A stretch of 64,000 nucleotides of DNA from Wenyingzhuangia fucanilytica (GTDB taxonomy: Bacteria; Bacteroidota; Bacteroidia; Flavobacteriales; Flavobacteriaceae): positions 2,333,501 to 2,397,500 of the forward strand of contig NZ_CP014224.1 of NCBI RefSeq assembly GCF_001697185.1, read 5' to 3'. Positions within the stretch are counted from its first letter, which is position 1; each line of letters opens with the position of its first letter. A program made the position numbers and the translations under genes. This document shows, piece by piece, positions 26,125 to 34,292 of this stretch. Below the pieces are notes generated by a model. That model saw nothing but the letters and a program-made list of their open reading frames with translations. It made no database searches and was not told where the DNA came from.

Positions 26125-26565
26125 ATGAAAAATATAATCAATCTTTTGTTTTTTGTGCTTAGTGCTCAGTTATTTTCTCAAGAAATAGGAATAAGACTAG
26201 GAAATTTTGGAGATAACAATGTTGCTATTGATGGGATTGTAAACTTTGAAGATCGCACCAGACTACATGGAGATATTACCTTTGGTAATGGAATTGGAGC
26301 CAATTTACTTTATGATTTTAAAGTAAAACCTATAAAAGAAAGTAATCCAAACTTTCAATACTATATTGGAGCGGGAATTGGTACTTTTATAGGAGATCCA
26401 TTTATTTTAGGGGTTAATGGAGAAACAGGAATAGAATATCTTTTAAAAAAGACTCCTATTACTTTTGGTTTAGATTGGAGACCACAACTAAATATTATTA
26501 CCAAAACCTCTATAGACATATTAAGATTTGGGTTTAACATTCGTTACCGTATAAACGAATTATAA
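26125..26565 (+). CDS. Small outer-membrane beta-barrel protein, unknown
   Basis: This 146-residue protein has a signal peptide (about 1-19, ending LFSQ) followed by alternating polar and hydrophobic strands rich in Gly and aromatic residues (GIRLGNFGDNNVAIDG, YYIGAGIGTFIGDPF, IDILRFGFNIRYRINEL). It ends in an aromatic-rich strand, as outer-membrane barrels do. The size suggests an eight-stranded barrel. It is co-directional with smpB, 10 nt downstream, and probably in the same transcript. Function unknown. Confidence 0.75.
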   Translation: MKNIINLLFFVLSAQLFSQEIGIRLGNFGDNNVAIDGIVNFEDRTRLHGDITFGNGIGANLLYDFKVKPIKESNPNFQYYIGAGIGTFIGDPFILGVNGETGIEYLLKKTPITFGLDWRPQLNIITKTSIDILRFGFNIRYRINEL

Positions 26566-26575
26566 TTAAAAATTC

Positions 26576-27031
26576 ATGCAAAAAAGAATAAACATACAAA
26601 ACAAAAGAGCTCGATTTGAATATGAAATACTAGACAAATATGTAGCTGGAATTGTATTAACGGGGACTGAAATAAAATCTATTAGATTGAGTAAAGCTCG
26701 TATTACAGATAGCTTTTGTGAATTTAACGATCAGGGAGAATTATTTGCCATCAATATGTTTATTGAAGAGTATTTGTATGGAAACGCATATAATCACAAA
26801 CCAAAAAGTTCTAGAAAACTTCTTTTAAATAAAAAGGAATTAAAAAAACTTAACAAAGAAGTACAAGCTGGTGGTTTAACTATTGTTCCTTTAAAAATGT
26901 TTTTAAACGATAAAGGTTTAGCCAAACTAGAAATTGCCCTTTGTAAGGGTAAAAAACTTTATGACAAAAGACAAACTATTAAAGATAGAGACAACAAAAT
27001 ATCGTTAGATAGAGTTAAAAAATCTTATTAA
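26576..27031 (+). CDS. smpB: SsrA-binding protein SmpB
   Basis: This 151-residue RNA-binding protein partners tmRNA to rescue stalled ribosomes. It shows the family signature NKRARFEYEILDKYVAGIVL, then GTEIKSIRLSKARITDSFC and the basic C-terminal tail GKKLYDKRQTIKDRD, which enters the empty mRNA channel. Length is standard. It starts 10 nt after the small barrel gene and its stop codon abuts the ATG of the prenyltransferase gene, so the three form an operon. Confidence 0.97.
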   Translation: MQKRINIQNKRARFEYEILDKYVAGIVLTGTEIKSIRLSKARITDSFCEFNDQGELFAINMFIEEYLYGNAYNHKPKSSRKLLLNKKELKKLNKEVQAGGLTIVPLKMFLNDKGLAKLEIALCKGKKLYDKRQTIKDRDNKISLDRVKKSY

Positions 27032-27880
27032 ATGGTTAGCATACTCCAATTAATTAGGTGGAAAAACCTTGTATTGATTAGTATAGGGCAAATCATTATT
27101 ATTTGGAGTTTATATTCTTTAGAGCAGTTTACTTTACCTGCTGTTTTTTATATTATTTGTACCTTATGTTTTGCTGCTGGTGGAAATATCATCAATGATT
27201 ATTTTGACCTTATCCCAGACAAAATTAACAAACCCCAAAAGCAAATTATAGGAAAAATCATCACTCCTAAAAAAGCTTTTACATTATATATTTTCATCAA
27301 TATAATTGGGCTTATTATAGGAACACTAATTTGTTTTCTTTTACAAAGTATTACCTTGTATTTTTATGGAATTCCTGTAATCATCCTATTATATTTATAC
27401 AGTAAAAAACTAAAAGGAACTCCTTTACTGGGCAATATCATCATTGCAAGTTTTACAGCATTTTCTATGTTATTTATTTTGATGATTATTCCTAGTTCAC
27501 CTTACCAAAAAGGAATTATTTATCTATTATCTCTATTTGCTTTTTTGCTAAATTTTATCAGAGAAATTATTAAAGATATTGAAGATATTAAAGGAGATAA
27601 AAAAGCCTTATTAAAAACACTACCTATTTTAATAGGTACCAAAAGCACTATAAAATTTGTACGAATAATTATATTATTTACTTTAATGTGTTTTGTAATG
27701 TTGTTATATATAACGAACCAAATTCCACTTAAAATTTACATTTTCGTTACTTTAATACTTCCACTGTCTAATATTTTTATTAACTTAAAAAACAGTAAAA
27801 AAAAGCACGATTATTCAAGAATTAGTAAAAATCTTAAATTAATTATTGCATTTGGAATTTTTACTATACTTTTTACATAA
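27032..27880 (+). CDS. UbiA-family prenyltransferase
   Basis: This 282-residue integral membrane protein has eight or so hydrophobic helices. It carries the two Asp-rich UbiA motifs: NDYFDLIPDKINKP near residue 54, and REIIKDIEDIKGDK near residue 180. Family members transfer polyprenyl groups to aromatic or glycerol-phosphate acceptors. Bacteroidota members like this are often named geranylgeranylglycerol-phosphate geranylgeranyltransferase, but the acceptor cannot be read from sequence. Its ATG follows the smpB stop with no gap, and maf follows 15 nt later. Confidence 0.88.
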   Translation: MVSILQLIRWKNLVLISIGQIIIIWSLYSLEQFTLPAVFYIICTLCFAAGGNIINDYFDLIPDKINKPQKQIIGKIITPKKAFTLYIFINIIGLIIGTLICFLLQSITLYFYGIPVIILLYLYSKKLKGTPLLGNIIIASFTAFSMLFILMIIPSSPYQKGIIYLLSLFAFLLNFIREIIKDIEDIKGDKKALLKTLPILIGTKSTIKFVRIIILFTLMCFVMLLYITNQIPLKIYIFVTLILPLSNIFINLKNSKKKHDYSRISKNLKLIIAFGIFTILFT

Positions 27881-27895
27881 ACATAAACTACATAC

Positions 27896-28471
27896 ATGCT
27901 AAAAGATATTCTTAAAAACTACAAGGTGATTTTAGGTTCAAAATCACCGAGAAGAAAACAATTCTTAGAAGATTTAAATATAGTATTTGAAAGTCGAACA
28001 ATAGATAGTCAAGAAATATACCCTCACCATTTTAAAGCTGAACAAATCACTGAATTTTTAGCGGAGTATAAATCAAATGCAATTCATTTAGAAGATAATG
28101 AGTTATTGATAACTGCTGATACTATTGTATGGTCTAATAACAAAGCACTTGAAAAACCAAAAAACAATCTTGATGCTTTTAAAATGTTAGAAGAATTATC
28201 AAATAACAGTCACGAAGTAATTACCTCTGTTTGTATTGCCACTACCAAAAAAACAAAGGTGTTTACAGACAAAACCAAAGTTTATTTTAAAGAACTAAGT
28301 TCTAAAGAAATTAACTACTATATAGAGAACTACAAACCTTTTGATAAAGCCGGAAGTTATGGAATTCAGGAATGGATTGGATTAATTGGAGTTACTAAAA
28401 TTGAAGGTAGTTATGCAAACGTTGTAGGTCTTCCTGTACAAAAATTATATAAAGAACTTAAAAACTTTTAA
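27896..28471 (+). CDS. maf: Maf-family nucleotide pyrophosphatase
   Basis: This 191-residue enzyme hydrolyses non-canonical or excess nucleoside triphosphates (dTTP/UTP type in the YhdE branch) to monophosphates and pyrophosphate. The signature LGSKSPRRKQFLEDL sits at residues 14-28. The catalytic Asp lies in ITADTIVW near 80, and KAGSYGIQEW near 148 completes the pocket. Length is typical. It is the last gene of the smpB-ubiA-maf run; a new promoter element precedes the transketolase gene. Confidence 0.95.
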   Translation: MLKDILKNYKVILGSKSPRRKQFLEDLNIVFESRTIDSQEIYPHHFKAEQITEFLAEYKSNAIHLEDNELLITADTIVWSNNKALEKPKNNLDAFKMLEELSNNSHEVITSVCIATTKKTKVFTDKTKVYFKELSSKEINYYIENYKPFDKAGSYGIQEWIGLIGVTKIEGSYANVVGLPVQKLYKELKNF

Positions 28472-28499
28472 TATTATTCCTGTAACCATATAAAATTAT

Positions 28500-28507
28500 T
28501 ACTTTTG
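28500..28507 (+). promoter_or_regulatory. -7 element for the transketolase gene
   Basis: TACTTTTG followed by CC, matching TAnnTTTG, 27 nt before the ATG at 28535. No clear -33 box. Confidence 0.5.
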
Positions 28508-28534
28508 CCGACAATTAAATGTTAGAACTGTAAA

Positions 28535-29506
28535 ATGAAAAAATACACTTACACAGAGAAAAAAGATACTCGTTCAGGTTTTGGTACTGGTTTAGCTCAT
28601 TTAGGAAGAACAAACCCTAATGTTGTAGCATTATGTGCCGATTTAATTGGTTCATTAAAAATGGATGAATTTATTAAAGAAAATCCTGAAAGATTTTTCC
28701 AAATTGGTATTGCAGAAGCTAACATGATGGGAATTGCTGCTGGTTTAACTATAGGTGGAAAAATTCCATTTACAGGAACTTTTGCTGCTTTCTCTACAGG
28801 ACGTGTTTATGATCAAATTAGACAATCTATTGCATATTCTGATAAAAACGTAAAAATTTGTGCTTCTCACGCGGGATTAACTTTAGGAGAAGATGGAGCA
28901 ACTCACCAAATTCTAGAAGATATAGGATTGATGAAAATGTTACCAGGTATGACAGTAATTAATACTTGTGACTTTAATCAAACTGAAGCTGCTACAATTG
29001 CAATTGCTGAACATGAAGGACCTGTATATTTACGTTTTGGTAGACCTGTAGTGCCTATTTTTATGCCTAAATTTACTGATACTGAAAATGAAAATAAATT
29101 TGTAATTGGTAAAGGTATTCAAATGACAGAAGGTAACGATGTAACTATTGTTGCTACTGGTCACTTAGTTTGGGAAGCTTTACAAGCTGCAGAAGAATTA
29201 GAAAAAGAAGGAATTACTGCTGATGTAATTAACATACATACTATTAAACCTTTAGATGAAGAAATTATTTTAAAATCTATTGCTAAAACAGGATGTATTG
29301 TTACTGCTGAAGAACACAATATTATTGGTGGTTTAGGAGAAAGTGTTGCTAGAACTTTAGCTTTAAACACTCCTGTTCCTCAAGAATTTGTAGGTACTCA
29401 AGATACTTTTGGAGAATCTGGTACTCCTGCTCAGTTAATGGACAAATACAACTTAAATGCTGCTGCAATTGTTGCTGCATCTAAAAAAGTTATCAAAAGA
29501 ACATAG
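28535..29506 (+). CDS. Transketolase, C-terminal subunit
   Basis: This 323-residue protein corresponds to the pyrimidine-binding and C-terminal domains of transketolase (pentose phosphate pathway). It has [23 protein letters not shown] at the start, the catalytic Glu in [16 protein letters not shown] near residue 68, and [14 protein letters not shown] near 113. The diphosphate-binding N-terminal half is absent, so a separate N-terminal subunit is required. Such split enzymes are known in Bacteroidota, usually with adjacent halves. The gene upstream here is maf, so the partner must be elsewhere. A strong terminator follows. Confidence 0.92.
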   Translation: MKKYTYTEKKDTRSGFGTGLAHLGRTNPNVVALCADLIGSLKMDEFIKENPERFFQIGIAEANMMGIAAGLTIGGKIPFTGTFAAFSTGRVYDQIRQSIAYSDKNVKICASHAGLTLGEDGATHQILEDIGLMKMLPGMTVINTCDFNQTEAATIAIAEHEGPVYLRFGRPVVPIFMPKFTDTENENKFVIGKGIQMTEGNDVTIVATGHLVWEALQAAEELEKEGITADVINIHTIKPLDEEIILKSIAKTGCIVTAEEHNIIGGLGESVARTLALNTPVPQEFVGTQDTFGESGTPAQLMDKYNLNAAAIVAASKKVIKRT

Positions 29507-29525
29507 TTCTTAAATAATACTAAAT

Positions 29526-29557
29526 AAAAAAGGCATCCAAAATTGGATGCCTTTTTT
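29526..29557. terminator. Bidirectional terminator between transketolase and dps
   Basis: A 15-bp perfect stem with A6 and T6 ends: AAAAAAGGCATCCAA, loop AA, then the complement. It serves both convergent genes. Confidence 0.92.
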
Positions 29558-29578
29558 ATTTCTATTTTATTTCTGCTA

Positions 29579-30046
29579 TTATCCTAACCAAGCATTTAAC
29601 ATCCACAATGTTTTTTCTTGCTCACTTACAAAATCACTAATCATAGAATTAGTTCCTTCATCATCTGCTTCGTCAGACACAACTAATAATTCTCTTTCAA
29701 TTTCTAACAATTGCTTATACCCTGTTACCACTAAATTAACAGCCTCAACATCATTGGTAATATTTTTCCCTACAGCTATTTTAGAAGTTTCTAAATAATC
29801 TGTAAAAGTATGTAATGGAGTTCCTCCTAATGTTAAAATACGCTCAGCTATTTCATCGATTTTTATCTGAGAATCTGTATAATATTCTTCAAACTTTACG
29901 TGTAATTCAAAAAAGTTTTTCCCTTTAATATTCCAGTGTAATCCTCTTAAGTTTTGGTAATGAATTTGAAAATTAGCTAGTAAATCATTTAGGTTTTCAA
30001 TAATTCTATTTGCGCTTTTTGTTTCAATTCCTACTAGTGTTTTCAT
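29579..30046 (-). CDS. dps: Dps-family ferritin-like DNA-protection protein
   Basis: This 155-residue protein forms dodecamers that oxidise and store iron, and shield DNA from peroxide. The intersubunit ferroxidase residues are visible in LRGLHWNIKGKNFFELHVKFEEYY (His in LHWN; Asp/Glu in the following FEEYYTDS and DEIAER). The GGTPLHT motif is typical. Length is normal. It is divergent from oxyR across 114 nt that contains a -7 element and an inverted repeat, so peroxide control by OxyR is the simplest reading. Confidence 0.95.
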   Translation of the reverse strand: MKTLVGIETKSANRIIENLNDLLANFQIHYQNLRGLHWNIKGKNFFELHVKFEEYYTDSQIKIDEIAERILTLGGTPLHTFTDYLETSKIAVGKNITNDVEAVNLVVTGYKQLLEIERELLVVSDEADDEGTNSMISDFVSEQEKTLWMLNAWLG

Positions 30047-30069
30047 TTTATATTTTTTTAATTATACCT

Positions 30070-30077
30070 CAAATTTA
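30070..30077 (-). promoter_or_regulatory. -7 element for dps
   Basis: On the minus strand TAAATTTG matches TAnnTTTG, 23 nt upstream of the dps ATG. The usual -33 position is overlapped by the inverted repeat at 30097-30115, as expected for an activated promoter. Confidence 0.5.
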
Positions 30078-30096
30078 AAAGAAATTAAGAAGTCAA

Positions 30097-30115
30097 ATCA
30101 ATAACTATAATTGAT
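30097..30115. promoter_or_regulatory. Inverted repeat ATCAAT-N7-ATTGAT, candidate OxyR site
   Basis: A perfect 6-7-6 inverted repeat in the dps-oxyR gap. It fits the T-N11-A rule for LysR-type regulators (T at 30098, A at 30110 or 30114 depending on phasing). It overlaps the -33 region of dps. Binding is inferred from position. Confidence 0.45.
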
Positions 30116-30160
30116 AATTTTAATATCTTTATAAATAATATCGATATACATTCCATATTT

Positions 30161-31105
30161 ATGACTATTACTCAATTAAAATATGTTTTAGCAGTAGCAA
30201 AATATCAAAACTTTACCACAGCTTCGGAACATTGTTTTGTTACCCAACCAACTTTAAGTATGCAAATACATAAACTAGAAGAAGCTTTGGATATTCAAAT
30301 CTTCAATAGAAACAAAAAACCTATTGAGCTAACAGAAGTTGGTAAAAAAATAGTAGCGCAAGCTAAAATTATTGTAAATGAGAGTAACCGAATTACAGAT
30401 ATTGTAGATCAAGAAAAAGGATATATCGGTGGGGAATTTAAAATAGGAATCATCCCTACAATTATGCCTAGTCTACTACCTTTATTTCTTAAAAACTTTA
30501 ATAAAAAATATCCAAAAGTAGCACTTGTTATAAACGAATTAACTACTGCAGAAATTGTACAAAAACTAAAGGATGGTTATTTAGATGCTGCCATTGCCGC
30601 AACTCCTTTAAATGATGAAAACATCATAGAATCTCCTATTTATTACGAACCATTTATTGGGCTAGTAAATAGCAACCACAGATTATATAACGAAAAATTC
30701 TTAAATCCTCAAGACCTTAGTTTAGATGATTTATTGTTATTAGAAGACGGACATTGTTTTAAAGAAAGCGTATTAAATATTTGTAGCTCTTTAAGTCCAA
30801 ACAACAAAAAGCAATTTGCCCTACAAAGCGGTAGTTTTAACACTTTAATTAAATTAACCAAAGAAGGTATGGGAATGACTCTTTTGCCATATTTACATTC
30901 TTTAGATCTAAGTAAAGAAGATAAAAGTTTGATTCGCGAGTTTCAAAAACCATATCCAGCAAGAGAAGTAAGTATGATTTACCATAAATCAGAATTAAAA
31001 CTACAACTTATTAATGCTTTAAAAGATGAAATTTCTGGGGTTATTAGAGGATTAATTGCTTTTACAGATGTTGATATCATCAGTCCTTTAAAAGCTGTCA
31101 ATTAA
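30161..31105 (+). CDS. oxyR: Peroxide-sensing LysR-type regulator OxyR
   Basis: This 314-residue transcription factor has an N-terminal winged HTH (ITQLKYVLAVAKYQNFTTAS, then TQPTLSMQIHKLEEAL) and a C-terminal sensor domain. The redox pair lies in EDGHC-F-KESVLNIC: Cys199 and Cys208 with an eight-residue gap, the same spacing and numbering as E. coli OxyR. Peroxide oxidises these to a disulfide and activates transcription of antioxidant genes. The divergent dps gene is the obvious local target. Followed 57 nt later by an acyl-CoA synthetase gene. Confidence 0.96.
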   Translation: MTITQLKYVLAVAKYQNFTTASEHCFVTQPTLSMQIHKLEEALDIQIFNRNKKPIELTEVGKKIVAQAKIIVNESNRITDIVDQEKGYIGGEFKIGIIPTIMPSLLPLFLKNFNKKYPKVALVINELTTAEIVQKLKDGYLDAAIAATPLNDENIIESPIYYEPFIGLVNSNHRLYNEKFLNPQDLSLDDLLLLEDGHCFKESVLNICSSLSPNNKKQFALQSGSFNTLIKLTKEGMGMTLLPYLHSLDLSKEDKSLIREFQKPYPAREVSMIYHKSELKLQLINALKDEISGVIRGLIAFTDVDIISPLKAVN

Positions 31106-31162
31106 ATATTGACTTTAAAATTTAATTTTTATAACTTATTATTTCCTATTAAACTATAAACC

Positions 31163-32938
31163 ATGCAATCTGTAACTAGGATTTTTGATTTTCCGATGTA
31201 TCAATTAGAAAATCTTCCGCTTAAAAAAGCGTTCACCACTAAATACAATAATGAGTGGGTTTCTATTTCTACACAAGAATTTATTGAACAGTACAACTAT
31301 GCCTCTAAAGGATTGTTAGAGTTAGGAATTAATAAGGATGATAAAATTGCTGTCATTTCATCTAACAATAGAACTGAATGGAACATTTTAGATATTGCTA
31401 TATTGCAAACTGGAGCACAAAATGTACCCATTTACCCTACCATATCTGCCAATGATTATGAATATATCTTAAACCATTCTGAAGCTACTTATTGCTTTGT
31501 ATCTGATGTAGAAATTTTAGAAAAAGTAAACCTAATCAAGAATAAAACTTCTATTAAAGAAGTGTATACTTTTGATGAAATTGATGGGGTAAAGAATTGG
31601 AAAGAAATTATTGAATCAGGAAAAAAATCTGATAAAGACCAATTATTAGAAGAACGAAAAAATAGTATTCTAACAACAGATTTAGCCACTATTATTTACA
31701 CCTCTGGAACTACAGGAAAACCTAAAGGAGTAATGTTGAGCCATCAAAATATAGTTTCTAATACTATTGACAGCTCTCCTAGAGTTCCACTTGAAAAGGG
31801 AAAGTCTAAGGCTTTAAGTTTTTTACCTGTTTGTCATGTTTTTGAAAGAATGATTTTATACTTATATCAATACGAAAGCATTGAAATATATTTTGCAGAA
31901 TCTATTGAAAAAGTTAGCGATAATCTAAAAGAAATTAAGCCTAACATTATGACGGGAGTTCCCCGATTATACGAAAAGGTTTATGATAAAATTTACGCCA
32001 AAGGACAGGAACTAAAAGGAATAAAAAAAGCTTTATTCTATTGGGCTGTTAATCTAGGATTAAGATATGAACCTTTTGGAGCTAATGGTTGGTGTTATGA
32101 ATTTCAATTAAAAATTGCTAGAAAATTAATTTTTAGCAAATGGAAAGAAGCTTTAGGAGGAAACCTAAGTACTTTGGTTTCTGGTAGTGCTGCCTTACAA
32201 CCTAGATTAGCTAGAGTATTTGCAGCAGCAGAAATGACCATTTTAGAAGGTTATGGTTTAACAGAAACTTCTCCTGTTATTGCTGTTAACGATATTAAAA
32301 ACAAAGCATTTAAAATAGGAACTGTAGGTAAAACTATTGATAATATTGAAGTTAAAATTGCCGAAGATGGTGAGATTTTAGTAAAAGGTCCTAATATCAT
32401 GCTTGGCTATTACAAAGATCCTGAAAAAACGGAAAGTGTAATGTCTGGCGAGTACTTTCATACTGGAGATATAGGTGAATTAGACAGTGAAGGTTTTTTA
32501 AAAATTACCGATCGTAAAAAGGAAATTTTTAAAACCTCTGGGGGAAAATATGTAGTACCTACTTTATTAGAAAACGATTTAAAACAATCTAGATTTATTG
32601 AGCAAATTATGGTCATTGGTGAGGGGGAAAAAATGCCAGCTGCTCTTATTCAAATCAACTTTAATTTTATGCGTGACTGGTGTAAAATTAAAAATATAAT
32701 AGATGTTGACACCAATGAAAAACTAATTAAAAATCCATTAGTAATAGATCGTATTAATCAAGAAGTACAAAGTTGTAATAAAAATTTTGGTAATTGGGAA
32801 CAAATTAAAAGGTTTGAATTAACCCCTGATGAATGGAGTATTGACGGAGGGCATTTAACTCCAACTATGAAAATAAAACGTAAAATTGTTTTAGAAATAT
32901 ATAAAGATTTATACCAAAAAATATATGGAGAAAATTAG
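31163..32938 (+). CDS. Long-chain fatty-acid-CoA ligase
   Basis: This 591-residue adenylate-forming enzyme activates long-chain fatty acids to acyl-CoA. The AMP-binding P-loop is IIYTSGTTGKPKGVMLSHQN near residue 176. GYGLTETSPVI near residue 365 is the A5 motif. YFHTGDIGELDSEGFLKITD near 430 is the A7/A8 region, and DRKKEIFKTSGGKYV leads to the C-terminal lid. It belongs to the FadD15-like branch common in Bacteroidota. Its stop overlaps the stop of the convergent phosphodiesterase by 4 nt, with no terminator hairpin between them. Confidence 0.93.
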   Translation: MQSVTRIFDFPMYQLENLPLKKAFTTKYNNEWVSISTQEFIEQYNYASKGLLELGINKDDKIAVISSNNRTEWNILDIAILQTGAQNVPIYPTISANDYEYILNHSEATYCFVSDVEILEKVNLIKNKTSIKEVYTFDEIDGVKNWKEIIESGKKSDKDQLLEERKNSILTTDLATIIYTSGTTGKPKGVMLSHQNIVSNTIDSSPRVPLEKGKSKALSFLPVCHVFERMILYLYQYESIEIYFAESIEKVSDNLKEIKPNIMTGVPRLYEKVYDKIYAKGQELKGIKKALFYWAVNLGLRYEPFGANGWCYEFQLKIARKLIFSKWKEALGGNLSTLVSGSAALQPRLARVFAAAEMTILEGYGLTETSPVIAVNDIKNKAFKIGTVGKTIDNIEVKIAEDGEILVKGPNIMLGYYKDPEKTESVMSGEYFHTGDIGELDSEGFLKITDRKKEIFKTSGGKYVVPTLLENDLKQSRFIEQIMVIGEGEKMPAALIQINFNFMRDWCKIKNIIDVDTNEKLIKNPLVIDRINQEVQSCNKNFGNWEQIKRFELTPDEWSIDGGHLTPTMKIKRKIVLEIYKDLYQKIYGEN

Positions 32939-33429
32939 GCTCTTTTTCCTAATTCAATCACCTCTAAATTGGTGATTTCTCCTTTTATAATTTCAAAACG
33001 CAACATTGTTCTTACTTGATGAAAACCATGTTTACCAGCTGCTCCCGGATTCATATGTAGCAACTGTAATTTTTGATCGTACTGAACTTTTAAAATATGC
33101 GAATGCCCACTAATAAATAATTTTGGTGGGTTTTCTTTTATCTTTTCTTTAATTCTTACATTATATCGGTTAGGATAGCCTCCAATATGCGTCATCCAAA
33201 CTTCTAAACCATCAACAACAAAACGATTGTCTAAAGGGAATTCTGCCCTAGCTTCTGCTCCATCAATATTACCATAAACAGCTCTTAAAGGCTTTAACTT
33301 TTTAAGAGCATCGGTTACTGTTATTTCTCCAATATCCCCCACATGCCAAACCTCATCGGCTAATTTTACATATTTTAAAATGGCATCATCTAAATAGCTA
33401 TGTGTGTCTGATAGTAATAGTATTTTCAT
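32935..33429 (-). CDS. YfcE/MJ0936-family metallophosphodiesterase
   Basis: A protein of about 164 residues when started at the ATG at 33429 (MKILLLSDTHSYLDD). A GTG two codons upstream is the alternative. It has the classic calcineurin-like metal motifs: SDTHS, HVGDIGE, YGNIDGAE, THIGGYP and SGHSHILK. The family cleaves small phosphodiesters using two metal ions. The physiological substrate is not known. It is convergent with the acyl-CoA ligase gene, overlapping at the stops. Confidence 0.9.
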   Translation of the reverse strand: MKILLLSDTHSYLDDAILKYVKLADEVWHVGDIGEITVTDALKKLKPLRAVYGNIDGAEARAEFPLDNRFVVDGLEVWMTHIGGYPNRYNVRIKEKIKENPPKLFISGHSHILKVQYDQKLQLLHMNPGAAGKHGFHQVRTMLRFEIIKGEITNLEVIELGKRA

Positions 33430-33539
33430 AATCACAAAAATCGATATTTTTATTCAATTTCATCGGCTTTCTTACTTCATAGTTTGTGTTGATTGTAACC
33501 CTATAATTCAATACCTTTATACTCTAAAAAAACAAACTT

Positions 33540-34292
33540 TTGAGGTACTTTGCAGAACTCTCTTATTTAGGTAAAAATTATCACGGATGGCAAATACAAC
33601 CAAATGCCATTAGTGTACAAGAAGTGGTACAAAAAAGCCTTTCTACAATTTTAAGAAACCCAATAGAAGTGGTTGCTGCAGGTAGAACAGATGCAGGAGT
33701 ACACGCTTCTCAAATGTTTATTCATTTTGACACAGAACTCGATTTAGATTCCGATGTTTATTGTTATAAAATGAATGCATTATTGCCAGATGATATTGTT
33801 TTTCATCGCATCTTTAAAGTAAACAAAGATGCTCATACTCGTTTTGATGCTATCAAAAGAAGTTATGAATACAAAATATTATTAGGAAAAAGTCCTTTTA
33901 CTACTGATACAGAATGGCAAATAAATCATCAATTAAATATTGATGCAATGAATCAAGCAGCTAAACATTTACTTGATTTTACTGATTTTAAATGCTTTTC
34001 TAGATCTAAAACAGATGTAAGAACTTATAATTGTGATATTAGTAGAGCTGAATTTATTTTAAACGGAAATCAATTGGTATTTCATATCTCTGCAGATCGT
34101 TTTTTAAGAAATATGGTTCGTGCAATTGTTGGTACATTATATGCAGTTGGACTTGGTAAAATGTCGCCAGAAAATATAAAGAACATCATCAACAGTAAAG
34201 AAAGATCAAATGCAGGAGCTTCTGCCCCAGCCCATGGACTTTTTTTAACTGAAATTTTATACCCAGAAAACATTAAAAATGTCATCAAATAA
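33540..34292 (+). CDS. truA: tRNA pseudouridine(38-40) synthase TruA
   Basis: This 250-residue enzyme isomerises uridines 38-40 in the anticodon arm of tRNAs. It has the N-terminal YLGKNYHGWQIQPN and the catalytic Asp in AAGRTDAGVHASQM near residue 53. Late motifs RFLRNMVRAIVGTL and PAHGLFLTEI are also present. The only in-frame start that includes the conserved MRYFAELSY beginning is a TTG at 33540; an in-frame TAA lies five codons upstream. The 3' end overlaps the ABC exporter gene by 14 nt, implying coupled translation. Confidence 0.95.
   Translation: MRYFAELSYLGKNYHGWQIQPNAISVQEVVQKSLSTILRNPIEVVAAGRTDAGVHASQMFIHFDTELDLDSDVYCYKMNALLPDDIVFHRIFKVNKDAHTRFDAIKRSYEYKILLGKSPFTTDTEWQINHQLNIDAMNQAAKHLLDFTDFKCFSRSKTDVRTYNCDISRAEFILNGNQLVFHISADRFLRNMVRAIVGTLYAVGLGKMSPENIKNIINSKERSNAGASAPAHGLFLTEILYPENIKNVIK

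Noticed and set aside
29547..29798. Open frame of 83 codons antisense to dps
   Set aside because: It lies inside the dps gene on the other strand and covers the terminator; the translation is low in charged residues and looks like a frame shadow.
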